Assembly: GCA_023250775.1 (NCBI GenBank)
Contig: JAHFAA010000009.1
Location: forward strand, 1 to 21,187
Reading direction: 5' to 3'
DNA length: 21,187 nt
DNA from: Bdellovibrionales bacterium
GTDB taxonomy: Bacteria; Bdellovibrionota; Bacteriovoracia; Bacteriovoracales; Bacteriovoracaceae
Part shown: piece by piece, positions 15,141-21,187 of the stretch
Layout: each line of letters begins with the position of its first letter
Numbering within the stretch: the stretch's first letter is position 1
Position numbers and translations under genes: made by a program
Notes under the pieces: model-generated
The model's database searches: none
What the model was told of the DNA's origin: nothing
What the model saw: the letters and a program-made list of their open reading frames with translations, nothing else

Positions 15141-15758
15141 TTACTTCCCGAACTGTAACTTGTACGCCTCGACCTTGATCGCTAAGCTTTCGGTGGCATG
15201 AGCGCTACTTTGAGAATTAAAACCTGCCAGCCTATATGCTGTTGGCCAGGCCTCATGAATATGAATCTGGGACTTCTCTTTATCGGCATCATTGCTAAAG
15301 CTAATCGTGATGGTTCTTCGGTCTACTTTTCCTGCTTTAACTTGCTCGAACCACTTGCCCAGCGTCTGATCTTTGTTGTCCCAGGTCTTGCTGATGATAA
15401 TGGTATTCGATTCTGGATCGATCACCTTAGGATCGACCGATAAGCTTCCGCTGACTTCCACAAGCGCCTCGACTGGAACACCGTCGATCAGGACCTCAAC
15501 TTGAGGAGCTGCACCCAACTTGCTCATCGAGAGAACACCTTCGCGGTTGAAGGCAAATTCAAAATTATCATCAATAATTCCTGAGGCGAAGCGGGACGAA
15601 AGTTCAACTGAAAAGTTGGAGCCAAGCTGATGGTCTCCTCCTTGGGATTTAGTGGTGCCTTTAAGCTTTTCTCGGCCAAAAGTGATGGCACCTGAAAAGG
15701 CGGGAGTGGCAATCAAATTAAGTAGGCAAATGATGACAAGAGCGAATTTTGTTTTCAT
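15141..15758 (-). CDS. Exported phage tail-tube (T4 gp19-like) domain protein
   Basis: 205 residues from ATG 15758, with AGGGGAAG 7 nt upstream. The first 22 residues are a Sec signal peptide (MKTK, hydrophobic core, TPAFSG). The remainder follows the pattern of the gp19/TIGR02241 tail-tube family: an early VSGSLSVDPKVID, a beta strand NTIIISKTWD, WFEQVKAGKVDRRTITI (about 136-152), then IHEAWPTAYRLAGFNS (about 168-182) and ESLAIKVEAYKL (190-201), which parallels the usual AWP-K-x(5)-L-N..GNEVAIE.LEL-HEGL ending. Tail-tube proteins form stacked hexameric tubes in phage tails, type VI secretion and contractile injection systems; they have no signal peptide. None of the sheath, baseplate, spike or terminase genes are nearby. 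It is 54 bp upstream of the RND gene, so probably coexpressed. The fold call is by eye. Confidence 0.7.
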   Translation of the reverse strand: MKTKFALVIICLLNLIATPAFSGAITFGREKLKGTTKSQGGDHQLGSNFSVELSSRFASGIIDDNFEFAFNREGVLSMSKLGAAPQVEVLIDGVPVEALVEVSGSLSVDPKVIDPESNTIIISKTWDNKDQTLGKWFEQVKAGKVDRRTITISFSNDADKEKSQIHIHEAWPTAYRLAGFNSQSSAHATESLAIKVEAYKLQFGK

Positions 15759-15910
15759 AAGAATCTTCCCCTTTGTTTAGATTGGTTCAGATTCTGCAAC
15801 TTAGAGGCCATGCCGATCCCGAGAATGGGCCATAATTTCAAATGGTTAGCTGGCGGCAGCTGCCCAAACTTTTGAGCATGTCTAACTCTTGAGCGAAATC
15901 TATGGGCCGT

Positions 15911-16207
15911 TTAGACCTTATAGGTAAGGCAATAAGTGGTTTTTTTGGCAAAACCGACAGAGATTTTTTCCGCCCTACATTCGAAGTCTTTGTTGTACTT
16001 ACAAGCTTCAACTTTGCAGGCGCCTACTCCCGCACTAAGTTTTGTCTCCTTGCAGTGGTCTGTGGCACTCAAGAAAGTATCACAATTAGGATTCTTTCTA
16101 TCCCCAATGGTGATCGCCTTGGCATGACAACCTGAATTTACATTGTACGCGCAACTATAAACTGAACATTGTGATACCACCGGCATTTCGAAACACAATT
16201 TCTTCAT
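15911..16207 (-). CDS. Small double-DUF1540 Cys-rich protein
   Basis: 98 residues from ATG 16207, with AGGAG 8 nt upstream; a longer frame from 16357 lacks a ribosome site. It has two DUF1540 units, about 10-45 and 59-98. Each has the spacing C-x(4)-C-x-Y-N-x(5)-C-x-A-x-x-I, then a later Cys: SQCSVYSCAYNVNSGCHAKAITIGD...CDTF and GACKVEACKYNKDFECRAEKISVGF...YCLT. Four Cys per unit point to metal (probably zinc) binding. There is no signal peptide, so it should be cytosolic, where reduced Cys can bind metal. DUF1540 proteins are common in Firmicutes; finding it here is less usual. It is divergent from the 16432 gene (224 bp between starts). Role unknown. Confidence 0.8.
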   Translation of the reverse strand: MKKLCFEMPVVSQCSVYSCAYNVNSGCHAKAITIGDRKNPNCDTFLSATDHCKETKLSAGVGACKVEACKYNKDFECRAEKISVGFAKKTTYCLTYKV

Positions 16208-16431
16208 AATTGATCTCCTGTTTATTCTAATGAAACTACCAGGATTGAGAGATGTGAAAAATGATCGGAATGCCATTGCATCGGTGATTAGTAACTCCCC
16301 GGTGGCCATAACTTCTTGGCAGCTGATGCTCGTCATCGACTGAATCGTGCTTTCCAACGATCTTTTTTGACAGATCTATTTGTTTCTGCCTAAACTTGTT
16401 TAATTGAGTTAAATATTACAGGGGGAATTGA

Positions 16432-16842
16432 ATGAAGTTTCTTTTAAGTTTGCTGGTGCTCTTCGGACTAAATTGTTTTGCCGCAACAAAGGACATTGTA
16501 ACAATCGATATGGCACTTAAAATTGATGGAAAGTTGGTTTCAAAACCGAATGTGAAAGTGCTCTTTGGTCAAACAGCAACAGTGGAGCAGACCACTAACA
16601 CAGGCGATAGAACCTTCATCGAAGTACTTCCCACCAGAAATGCCAAAAACGAAGTTGTTATGAAATTCAAAGTTGGAAAGATTGTTTCTGGGAAACGTGA
16701 AATATTAAGTACACACCAGATCATCACCCTACTTGATCAACAGGCTGAAGTTACTCAAGAAGCGAAGCAAGGTTCATCGCAAAGCATTTCGCTTGAAGTT
16801 ACACCGCATCTTTGGGTTCCAGCTTTACCAGCTAAATTCTGA
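16432..16842 (+). CDS. Small exported protein of unknown family
   Basis: 136 residues from ATG 16432 with a good GGGGGAA site. Signal peptide: MKFLLSLLVLFGLNCFA, cleaving near residue 18; the Cys at 15 lies within the hydrophobic end and the following Phe-Ala makes a lipobox unlikely. The mature part is all-beta looking (VTIDMALKIDGKLVSKPNVKVLFGQTATVEQ, IITLLDQQAEVTQE), with a repeated 'Gln-Thr/Ala-Ala-Glu/Thr-Val' strand ending in ISLEVTP. That ending recalls the beta strands before the pore of secretins, but the length is far too short and no pore motif exists. Nothing nearby explains it. Confidence 0.6.
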   Translation: MKFLLSLLVLFGLNCFAATKDIVTIDMALKIDGKLVSKPNVKVLFGQTATVEQTTNTGDRTFIEVLPTRNAKNEVVMKFKVGKIVSGKREILSTHQIITLLDQQAEVTQEAKQGSSQSISLEVTPHLWVPALPAKF

Positions 16843-16896
16843 TTAATAATCGTTACACAGGCCGAGCGAAGTCATCATCAAATTTGGGTGATGGAA

Positions 16897-16902
16897 TATA
16901 AT
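16897..16902 (+). promoter_or_regulatory. Consensus -10 TATAAT seven bases before a start codon
   Basis: A perfect TATAAT ends 7 nt before ATG 16910, and there is no Shine-Dalgarno. The expected transcription start falls on or next to the ATG, which suggests a leaderless mRNA. No clear -35 is present. Confidence 0.4.
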
Positions 16903-16909
16903 TGAAAGC

Positions 16910-17326
16910 ATGAAGCTTTCTAAAATATTGCTTGCATATTTTTTCTTGATCGTTGTCGTGGGCTTGGCCAAAACGGGAAAGATACTTAAAGAGGCCGGTT
17001 ATTATTTCGACAATGTTGACGTGGTTCAAATCAGTTATGTTTCGACAAAACTTTATAATGTCATTCATATAGATTATGAACCACGGAGACAATCGGTATG
17101 GACCTCCACAAAATTAGATGATGGAATCGAATCGAGACTTGAAGTTGCTTTGGCCGTAAACGAAGTGCAATTTTTGCAAAATCTCAAACCGTCAGATGTG
17201 CTTCGGGCACAATATAGTAAAACCAAAAAAAATGAATACGTGTATGAAGGTTTGTATATTAATGATCAACCGCTGGAGGACGTTTATTATCAGAGAATGC
17301 CGGCGCGCTGGAAATTAGTAGAGTAG
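16910..17326 (+). CDS. Small exported or membrane-anchored protein, unknown family
   Basis: 138 residues. The N-terminus MKLSKILLAYFFLIVVVGLA is a signal peptide or uncleaved anchor. The rest is charged, with many Tyr and Val, and lacks Cys (YNVIHIDYEPRRQSVW, VYEGLYINDQPLEDVYYQRMP). I do not recognise it. Its last 68 bp overlap the end of the Nudix gene on the other strand (17259-17326), an unusually deep convergent overlap. The start is chosen at ATG 16910 on the hydrophobic N-terminus; there is no Shine-Dalgarno, only a TATAAT box just upstream. Confidence 0.55.
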   Translation: MKLSKILLAYFFLIVVVGLAKTGKILKEAGYYFDNVDVVQISYVSTKLYNVIHIDYEPRRQSVWTSTKLDDGIESRLEVALAVNEVQFLQNLKPSDVLRAQYSKTKKNEYVYEGLYINDQPLEDVYYQRMPARWKLVE

Positions 17327-17774
17327 ACAGTTCATCGATAAAAGAGGCCTGAGCAGCATTCATTTTCTTGCGGGCGTCGTTCGGCCCAAACCACTCTGCG
17401 CGATCGACCTCGGGAATCTCCAACTGATGTCCTGACCTTGGCGGCCACTCAATTTTGCATGAATTGCTGACCAGCTTGGTAGAATCCCAGTCGCCCTCAA
17501 CCGCCCAGGCGTAGACAATCTTGCCGCTCTTTTGGCGAACTGGAGTGAGTGGCCGAAAAGGCCCAACCGGAGTGTGGCCGGTTTCTTCGGTGAACTCGCG
17601 GATAGCGGCCTCAAGTGGGGCCTCGTTGGGACGGAGCAGGCCTTTGGGAATGGTCCACGCACCTTCGTCAAGATGGCGCCAATACGGGCCGCCGGGATGA
17701 ACCAGGAGCACCTCAAGAGTGTCATTGCGTCTGCGGAAAAGGAGAAGTCCAGCACTGATTCGTTTAGTCTTCAT
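17259..17774 (-). CDS. Nudix hydrolase
   Basis: 171 residues from ATG 17774, with AGAGG 8 nt upstream; an upstream ATG at 17855 would overlap the CapA gene and is unsupported. The Nudix box is complete: G-x5-E-x7-REFTEETG (GLLRPNEAPLEAAIREFTEE), with WTIPKG just before it as the substrate-side loop. WDSTKL, IEWPPRSG and EVDRAEWFGPNDARKKM resemble the pyrophosphohydrolase family with homology to AP4A/mutT-like enzymes that act on nucleoside diphosphate derivatives. The substrate is not determined. It follows the CapA gene by 10 bp, so the two probably share an mRNA. Its 3' end overlaps the opposite-strand gene by 68 bp. Confidence 0.85.
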   Translation of the reverse strand: MKTKRISAGLLLFRRRNDTLEVLLVHPGGPYWRHLDEGAWTIPKGLLRPNEAPLEAAIREFTEETGHTPVGPFRPLTPVRQKSGKIVYAWAVEGDWDSTKLVSNSCKIEWPPRSGHQLEIPEVDRAEWFGPNDARKKMNAAQASFIDELSTLLISSAPAFSDNKRPPAVDH

Positions 17775-17784
17775 GAACAATCCT

Positions 17785-18954
17785 CTAAAATGCACTAAAT
17801 CTTTGATCATCAATTCGTTTAAAATTTGTGCCCATTTTTTTCGATTCCCGTGCAAGTGTTTCCATCATCCAACTAACATCATTTTTTTTGGCATAAAAGA
17901 GTTTGAATTTTTTTATCTGCATCGGAACGATTTCCACTCCCTCGGACTTAAAGGTTTCTGTATTAAATTTCACAAAATACATGGCGGCAAGATCATCGCG
18001 AAAAGATTCACTGCCCCCAATGCCTTCATAGTCGTTAATGAAATCTCCACAGCCATACAGGATGGGTACTTTTTTATAAATCTCAATTGGTCTAGGATGG
18101 TGCGATGAATGTCCATGGATCAAATGCACGCCCACCTCATCAATAAGGGCGTGAGCAAAATCTTGATGGGATTTTGGAACTTCATATCCCCAGTTGGACC
18201 CCCAATGCAGGCCCACGATAACAAGATCGCCAGGCCGTTTGTAATGATCGATAACTTCTTTGACTTCGAGAAGAGATTTTCGACTGAGATCGGTCAGAAG
18301 ATAGATGCCAGAACGATTTTTGTCGGCACGCCAGGGGCCAGGAATGCCACTGGATTCCAGTCCCATCGAAAAATACAAAATCCTTTGGTGGATGTTGAGG
18401 TTATAAATTGCTGGGGCCATGGCCTGACTTAGATTTTCACCTGCACCAGAAAAAGGAATGCCACTTTTTGTTAAGACTTCGAGAGTTTCGAGTAAACCCG
18501 CCATTCCCCAATCCATGACATGATTGTTGGCCAGGGCCAAAACTAGGTTGGGAACGGTCTTCAGGACACCGATATTTTCCGGATTCATGCGATAATTGAT
18601 TCCTTTTCCTTTCCAGTAATCATTGTTTCGAGTCACGCTGGTCTCAAGGTTCAAGATTTTGAGCATCGGTTTTTGTTTTTCCCATTCCAGCAAGGCATCA
18701 CCCCAGATATAACTATCGGGCGCTTTTTTAGGGATCATGCCGTTGGAAGACTCGGCCATGGCCACATAGGCCCTCGCATCTTTGACGTATGACTCATAAA
18801 TTTCAGGAGAACTCGGATGTACAAGAATTTGATCAATGCCACGTCCAAGCATGGCATCTCCACCCAGAAAAATTTTCATTATTTTGCTTTGCTCGGCATT
18901 TGCATTAATGGTTATAAAGATGCTCCATAGAAGTAAATAAAAATACGTCACCAT
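17785..18954 (-). CDS. CapA-type (PGA_cap) exported metallophosphatase-fold protein
   Basis: 389 residues from ATG 18954. A Sec signal (MVTYFYLLLWSIFITINANA) is followed by the CapA fold. Metal-site motifs are intact: GGDAMLGR with Asp33 (31-38), NLE at 102-104, NNH at 143-145, GLHWG with His250, and HGHSSHHPRP with His280/His282. In Bacillus, CapA takes part in poly-gamma-glutamate capsule retention or export; in many other bacteria the same domain occurs without capBC, as here, and its role is unknown. No capB/C homologue is in the window. The mature protein should act in the periplasm. It is cotranscribed with the Nudix gene. The ribosome site is weak (TAGAG), so GTG at codon 2 is an alternative start. 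Confidence 0.85.
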   Translation of the reverse strand: MVTYFYLLLWSIFITINANAEQSKIMKIFLGGDAMLGRGIDQILVHPSSPEIYESYVKDARAYVAMAESSNGMIPKKAPDSYIWGDALLEWEKQKPMLKILNLETSVTRNNDYWKGKGINYRMNPENIGVLKTVPNLVLALANNHVMDWGMAGLLETLEVLTKSGIPFSGAGENLSQAMAPAIYNLNIHQRILYFSMGLESSGIPGPWRADKNRSGIYLLTDLSRKSLLEVKEVIDHYKRPGDLVIVGLHWGSNWGYEVPKSHQDFAHALIDEVGVHLIHGHSSHHPRPIEIYKKVPILYGCGDFINDYEGIGGSESFRDDLAAMYFVKFNTETFKSEGVEIVPMQIKKFKLFYAKKNDVSWMMETLARESKKMGTNFKRIDDQRFSAF

Positions 18955-19037
18955 AGCTCTAGACTACGAATTAATTTTTGGATTCGACAAACGGTTTGAT
19001 CATTTCCACTGTTACAAAAATGTGCGACACTTAATGC

Positions 19038-19802
19038 ATGACCGATAATTTACAGTTAAAATACCCTATCGTTTTAATCCATGGTTTAGGCGCTTTTGGA
19101 ACCGTGGGACCTTTTGAGTACTTTTATAAGATTCCAGACTGGCTCAAAAAGCATCACAACCGAATTCATGTGGTGAATTTAACTTTTTGGCATTCTATTG
19201 AGCATCGAGCGGCTGAATTGAACAAGATGATGCAAAACATCTTTCCAGGTGAGAAAGTCAATTTGATCGGCCATAGCATGGGAGGATTAGATGCCCGCCT
19301 GTTTACCAGTCGCTTTGATTTAGGAGAAAGGGTTGCGAGTGTGACCACCATAGGTACTCCCAATCGTGGCACCGCGATCGTCGACCACTTCCTTGAATTG
19401 TTCTTGAATGATGTCATGGATAAGACAGAGTCTTTGGCCAAAATAATACACTTGTCACATGAAGGTTTTCGGCAAGTCGGTAAGAAAAATTTTGAGGCCT
19501 ATTTTCACAAGACGGTGACAGACGTTCCTGGCGTTGCCTATTTTAGTGCCACGAGTGTGATCCCGTCTCCTGTATTTATGAATTCACTTCCGATGTTTTG
19601 GGTCACTCATCCTATTTTGAAGCACTATGAAGGTGACAATGACGGATTTGTTTCCGAACAGTCGGCGCGCTGGGGTACTCATATTTGTACCTATCGCGGC
19701 GACCACTATTCCCAAATTGGACAAATTTTAGGTCGTACAAAGTTAAAGCATCTGCAATTTTTTGGCGAGATCATTGGCCGGCTCAAGAAAGAAGGTCTTT
19801 AA
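19038..19802 (+). CDS. Cytosolic lipase-like alpha/beta hydrolase
   Basis: 254 residues from ATG 19038, with no Shine-Dalgarno and a TACAAA box about 21 nt upstream. The oxyanion region is YPIVLIHGLGAFG (9-21), the nucleophile elbow GHSMGG puts Ser80 at the turn, and TTIGTPNRGT (103-112) follows as in lipase families I.1/I.5. The candidate acid is Asp202 in GDNDGFVS and the candidate base is His223 in RGDHYSQIG. The triad spacing is like Geobacillus-type lipases, where the NDG aspartate is catalytic. There is no signal peptide, which is odd for a lipase, so it may hydrolyse an internal lipid or ester. Its stop overlaps that of the next gene by 4 bp, tail to tail. Confidence 0.85.
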   Translation: MTDNLQLKYPIVLIHGLGAFGTVGPFEYFYKIPDWLKKHHNRIHVVNLTFWHSIEHRAAELNKMMQNIFPGEKVNLIGHSMGGLDARLFTSRFDLGERVASVTTIGTPNRGTAIVDHFLELFLNDVMDKTESLAKIIHLSHEGFRQVGKKNFEAYFHKTVTDVPGVAYFSATSVIPSPVFMNSLPMFWVTHPILKHYEGDNDGFVSEQSARWGTHICTYRGDHYSQIGQILGRTKLKHLQFFGEIIGRLKKEGL

Positions 19803-20590
19803 TGACTTTCAATTTTCTTTAATAAGGCAGTAATAGCTTCGCCATTACTTTGAGCAAAAGGGATTTCAAGCTCAACATTTATTTTAAAACCATCACATGA
19901 ATAATACTTGGTTTTTTTGTCACTCTTTGAGTCTCCAAGTGCATGCTTTATCTCTTCATTTTTGCTTATCGCCTTTGCTTTAAGCTGCTTGATTTCCTCG
20001 TCATATTTTTTGTCGATCTGCCCGTACTGAACCATTCTCTCTAATAACTCCAACGCCACAAATTGCGCGGCATAATGATAGGGATTCGCCTGGGCCTTGA
20101 TCCATTCTAGAATTTTACTTTTGGCCTTTTGCTTAGTTTGTTCAGACCAACTATAGTTTTTTTCAGCATAAAGCAGTGCCTCCATATACCTAGATTCATC
20201 GATAATAAAATTGCAGCTTTTTCTATTCCGATCGAGCTTCTCGAAAGTGATTAAATTTTGCTTTGAGCATTGCTCACTGATCAGATTATAAAATCTTTGC
20301 TCATCGGTCGTGCTTAGTTTGGACAGATCAAGGCCTTCAATGTATGTGATGGCCTTTTTTTCGTCTTTGATAAACTCAAACTTTTCACCCTTGATGTTTT
20401 TTTTGGATTTGGTAAAGGCCTTTTTAACGATCTCTGTATTTTGGGTCCGGCAGATTTTGATTTTTGCTTCCAAATCACCTTTGATTTGATTATAAGATTT
20501 GGTGAAGTCATCTTCTGATTTTGCGTTGACGCTTGTGACAGATGTGACAGAGATGCTAAGTAAAAAAGCCAGTCCAAGCTTTAGTTTCAT
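19799..20590 (-). CDS. Exported Lys-rich protein of unknown family
   Basis: 263 residues from ATG 20590, with AGGAAG 8 nt upstream. Sec signal MKLKLGLAFLLSISVTSVTSVNA, cleaving at residue 23. The mature part is highly charged and helical (KSKKNIKGEKFEFIKDEKK; ITYIEGLDLSKL), with four Cys (47, 108, 126, about 232) that could make two disulfides in the periplasm. A C-terminal beta region (YYSCDGFKINVELEIPF) follows. No domain is recognised. It follows the yaiI-like gene by 45 bp on the same strand, so it may be its downstream partner. It is convergent with the lipase gene. Confidence 0.65.
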   Translation of the reverse strand: MKLKLGLAFLLSISVTSVTSVNAKSEDDFTKSYNQIKGDLEAKIKICRTQNTEIVKKAFTKSKKNIKGEKFEFIKDEKKAITYIEGLDLSKLSTTDEQRFYNLISEQCSKQNLITFEKLDRNRKSCNFIIDESRYMEALLYAEKNYSWSEQTKQKAKSKILEWIKAQANPYHYAAQFVALELLERMVQYGQIDKKYDEEIKQLKAKAISKNEEIKHALGDSKSDKKTKYYSCDGFKINVELEIPFAQSNGEAITALLKKIESH

Positions 20591-20635
20591 AAAAAATCTT
20601 CCTGTTTATTGAGTGATGCTAAGATTCTATCATGC

Positions 20636-21094
20636 CTAGAATTTTAGTCCACTTAAGATTTTGTTGAAGGCATTGGCGAAGCGCTCTTTATCTTTCGGCC
20701 CAAAAATTTCCGGGCCGCCAGTTTCGACTCCGCTATCACGCAGTTCTTTCATGAAATTTCGCATGGAAAGTTTTTCGCGCACGTTTTCTTCCGTATAAAT
20801 TTCCCCGCGTACATTGAGTGCGGTTGCTTGTTTTTCCACCACCAAGGCGGCGAGAGGAATGTCGGCGGTAACGACAATATCAAGTGGCTTCACTGCTGAG
20901 ACGATGTAGCTGTCGGCAACATCCGCACCTAATTCAACCGTGACAAGCTTGATTAATGGACTTTGCGGAATGAACATCGAACTGTTGGCGACCAAAACAA
21001 CTTCAAGCTGCACGCGTACAGACGCCTTAAAAATCACTTCCTTGATCACTTTCGGGCAGGCGTCGGCATCAATCCATATGGTTGGTTTTTTCAC
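20636..21094 (-). CDS. yaiI: YaiI/YqxD (DUF188) protein
   Basis: 152 residues from GTG 21094, chosen because MKKPTIWIDADACP then aligns with the family's N-terminus (M-x-I-W-V-DADACP). TTG 21100 would add two residues. There is no ribosome site for either. Motifs: DADACP with Asp9, Asp11 and Cys13; ADVADSYIV; VVTADIPLAALVVEK; NVRGEIYTEENV; and the R-D-S-G-V-x-T-G-G-P ending. The DUF188 fold resembles a PIN-like nuclease with an acidic cluster, but activity is not established. The family is widespread and single-domain; length is typical. Two direct repeats lie just upstream. Confidence 0.9.
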   Translation of the reverse strand: MKKPTIWIDADACPKVIKEVIFKASVRVQLEVVLVANSSMFIPQSPLIKLVTVELGADVADSYIVSAVKPLDIVVTADIPLAALVVEKQATALNVRGEIYTEENVREKLSMRNFMKELRDSGVETGGPEIFGPKDKERFANAFNKILSGLKF

Positions 21095-21106
21095 AATCAA
21101 AGATTT

Positions 21107-21143
21107 TAGTATGCATTATCCAAAGATGCGAGTAGTATGCATT
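21107..21143. promoter_or_regulatory. Two 11-bp direct repeats upstream of yaiI
   Basis: TAGTATGCATT occurs at 21107-21117 and again at 21133-21143, 26 bp apart, each containing the palindrome ATGCAT. On the minus strand the first copy supplies TACTAA as a possible -10 just before the TTG/GTG start. A repressor binding two helical turns apart would fit, but nothing here identifies one. Confidence 0.4.
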
Positions 21144-21187
21144 CAATATCTGTCTTTGTTCTTGTCAATACGTTGAAATTATTTAAG

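Noticed and set aside
16432..16842. Secretin fragment or pilus protein
   Set aside because: The IITLLDQQAEVTQE strand resembles secretin domains but the protein is 136 residues, with no pore domain or pilin motif.
1..21187. Prophage or mobile element
   Set aside because: Apart from the single tail-tube-like gene there is no integrase, terminase, capsid, sheath, transposase, terminal repeat or tRNA edge.

Overview
The window reads as a chromosomal segment of a Gram-negative, predator-like or environmental deltaproteobacterium-type organism, most plausibly Bdellovibrionota. The reasons are several small exported proteins of unknown family, two lipoproteins, a FecR/HAMP-PP2C-type module, a BspA-like repeat lipoprotein, A+T-leaning coding sequence, and many convergent genes packed with little or no spacer. 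This taxonomic call is inference; there is no rRNA or other marker here. I see no tRNA, rRNA, CRISPR array, transposase, integrase or replication origin.

Layout. 1-247: the start of a Cys-rich lipoprotein running off the left edge. 586-3212 (minus): a HAMP/SpoIIE-type PP2C protein that seems to have lost its catalytic metal ligands, followed by a YdfG-type short-chain dehydrogenase. 3354-5848: two paralogous FecR-domain proteins in tail-to-tail orientation with overlapping stop codons, an imperfect inverted repeat about 2.5 kb across. 5899-6693 (minus): a four-repeat DUF347/COG4705 membrane protein. 6830-7900: a PAS-HisKA_2 sensor kinase. 7904-8499: two very small membrane proteins (DUF2892-like, DUF1328-like). 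8613-11246: a large surface lipoprotein with four fibronectin-III-like repeats and eleven 26-residue BspA-type repeats. 11384-12844: an unrecognised secreted protein. 12849-15758 (minus): a gp19-type phage tail-tube homologue carrying a signal peptide, followed by an MMPL/RND exporter. 15911-17326: three small proteins (double DUF1540; two exported unknowns). 17259-18954 (minus): a CapA-type metallophosphatase and a Nudix hydrolase. 19038-21094: a cytosolic lipase-like alpha/beta hydrolase, an exported Lys-rich unknown, and a YaiI/YqxD (DUF188) protein.

How the genes may work together. The left half is envelope sensing: a membrane-anchored HAMP/PP2C-like protein, two extracytoplasmic FecR/Fn3 proteins and a PAS histidine kinase without a cognate regulator. 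The centre is cell surface and export. The strongest candidate for something undescribed is the pair at 12849-15758, in which a phage tail-tube fold appears to be exported through the inner membrane and encoded directly upstream of an RND-family transporter, with no other phage gene in view. The second is the inverted fecR pair, whose transcripts would be complementary to each other if either is read through.
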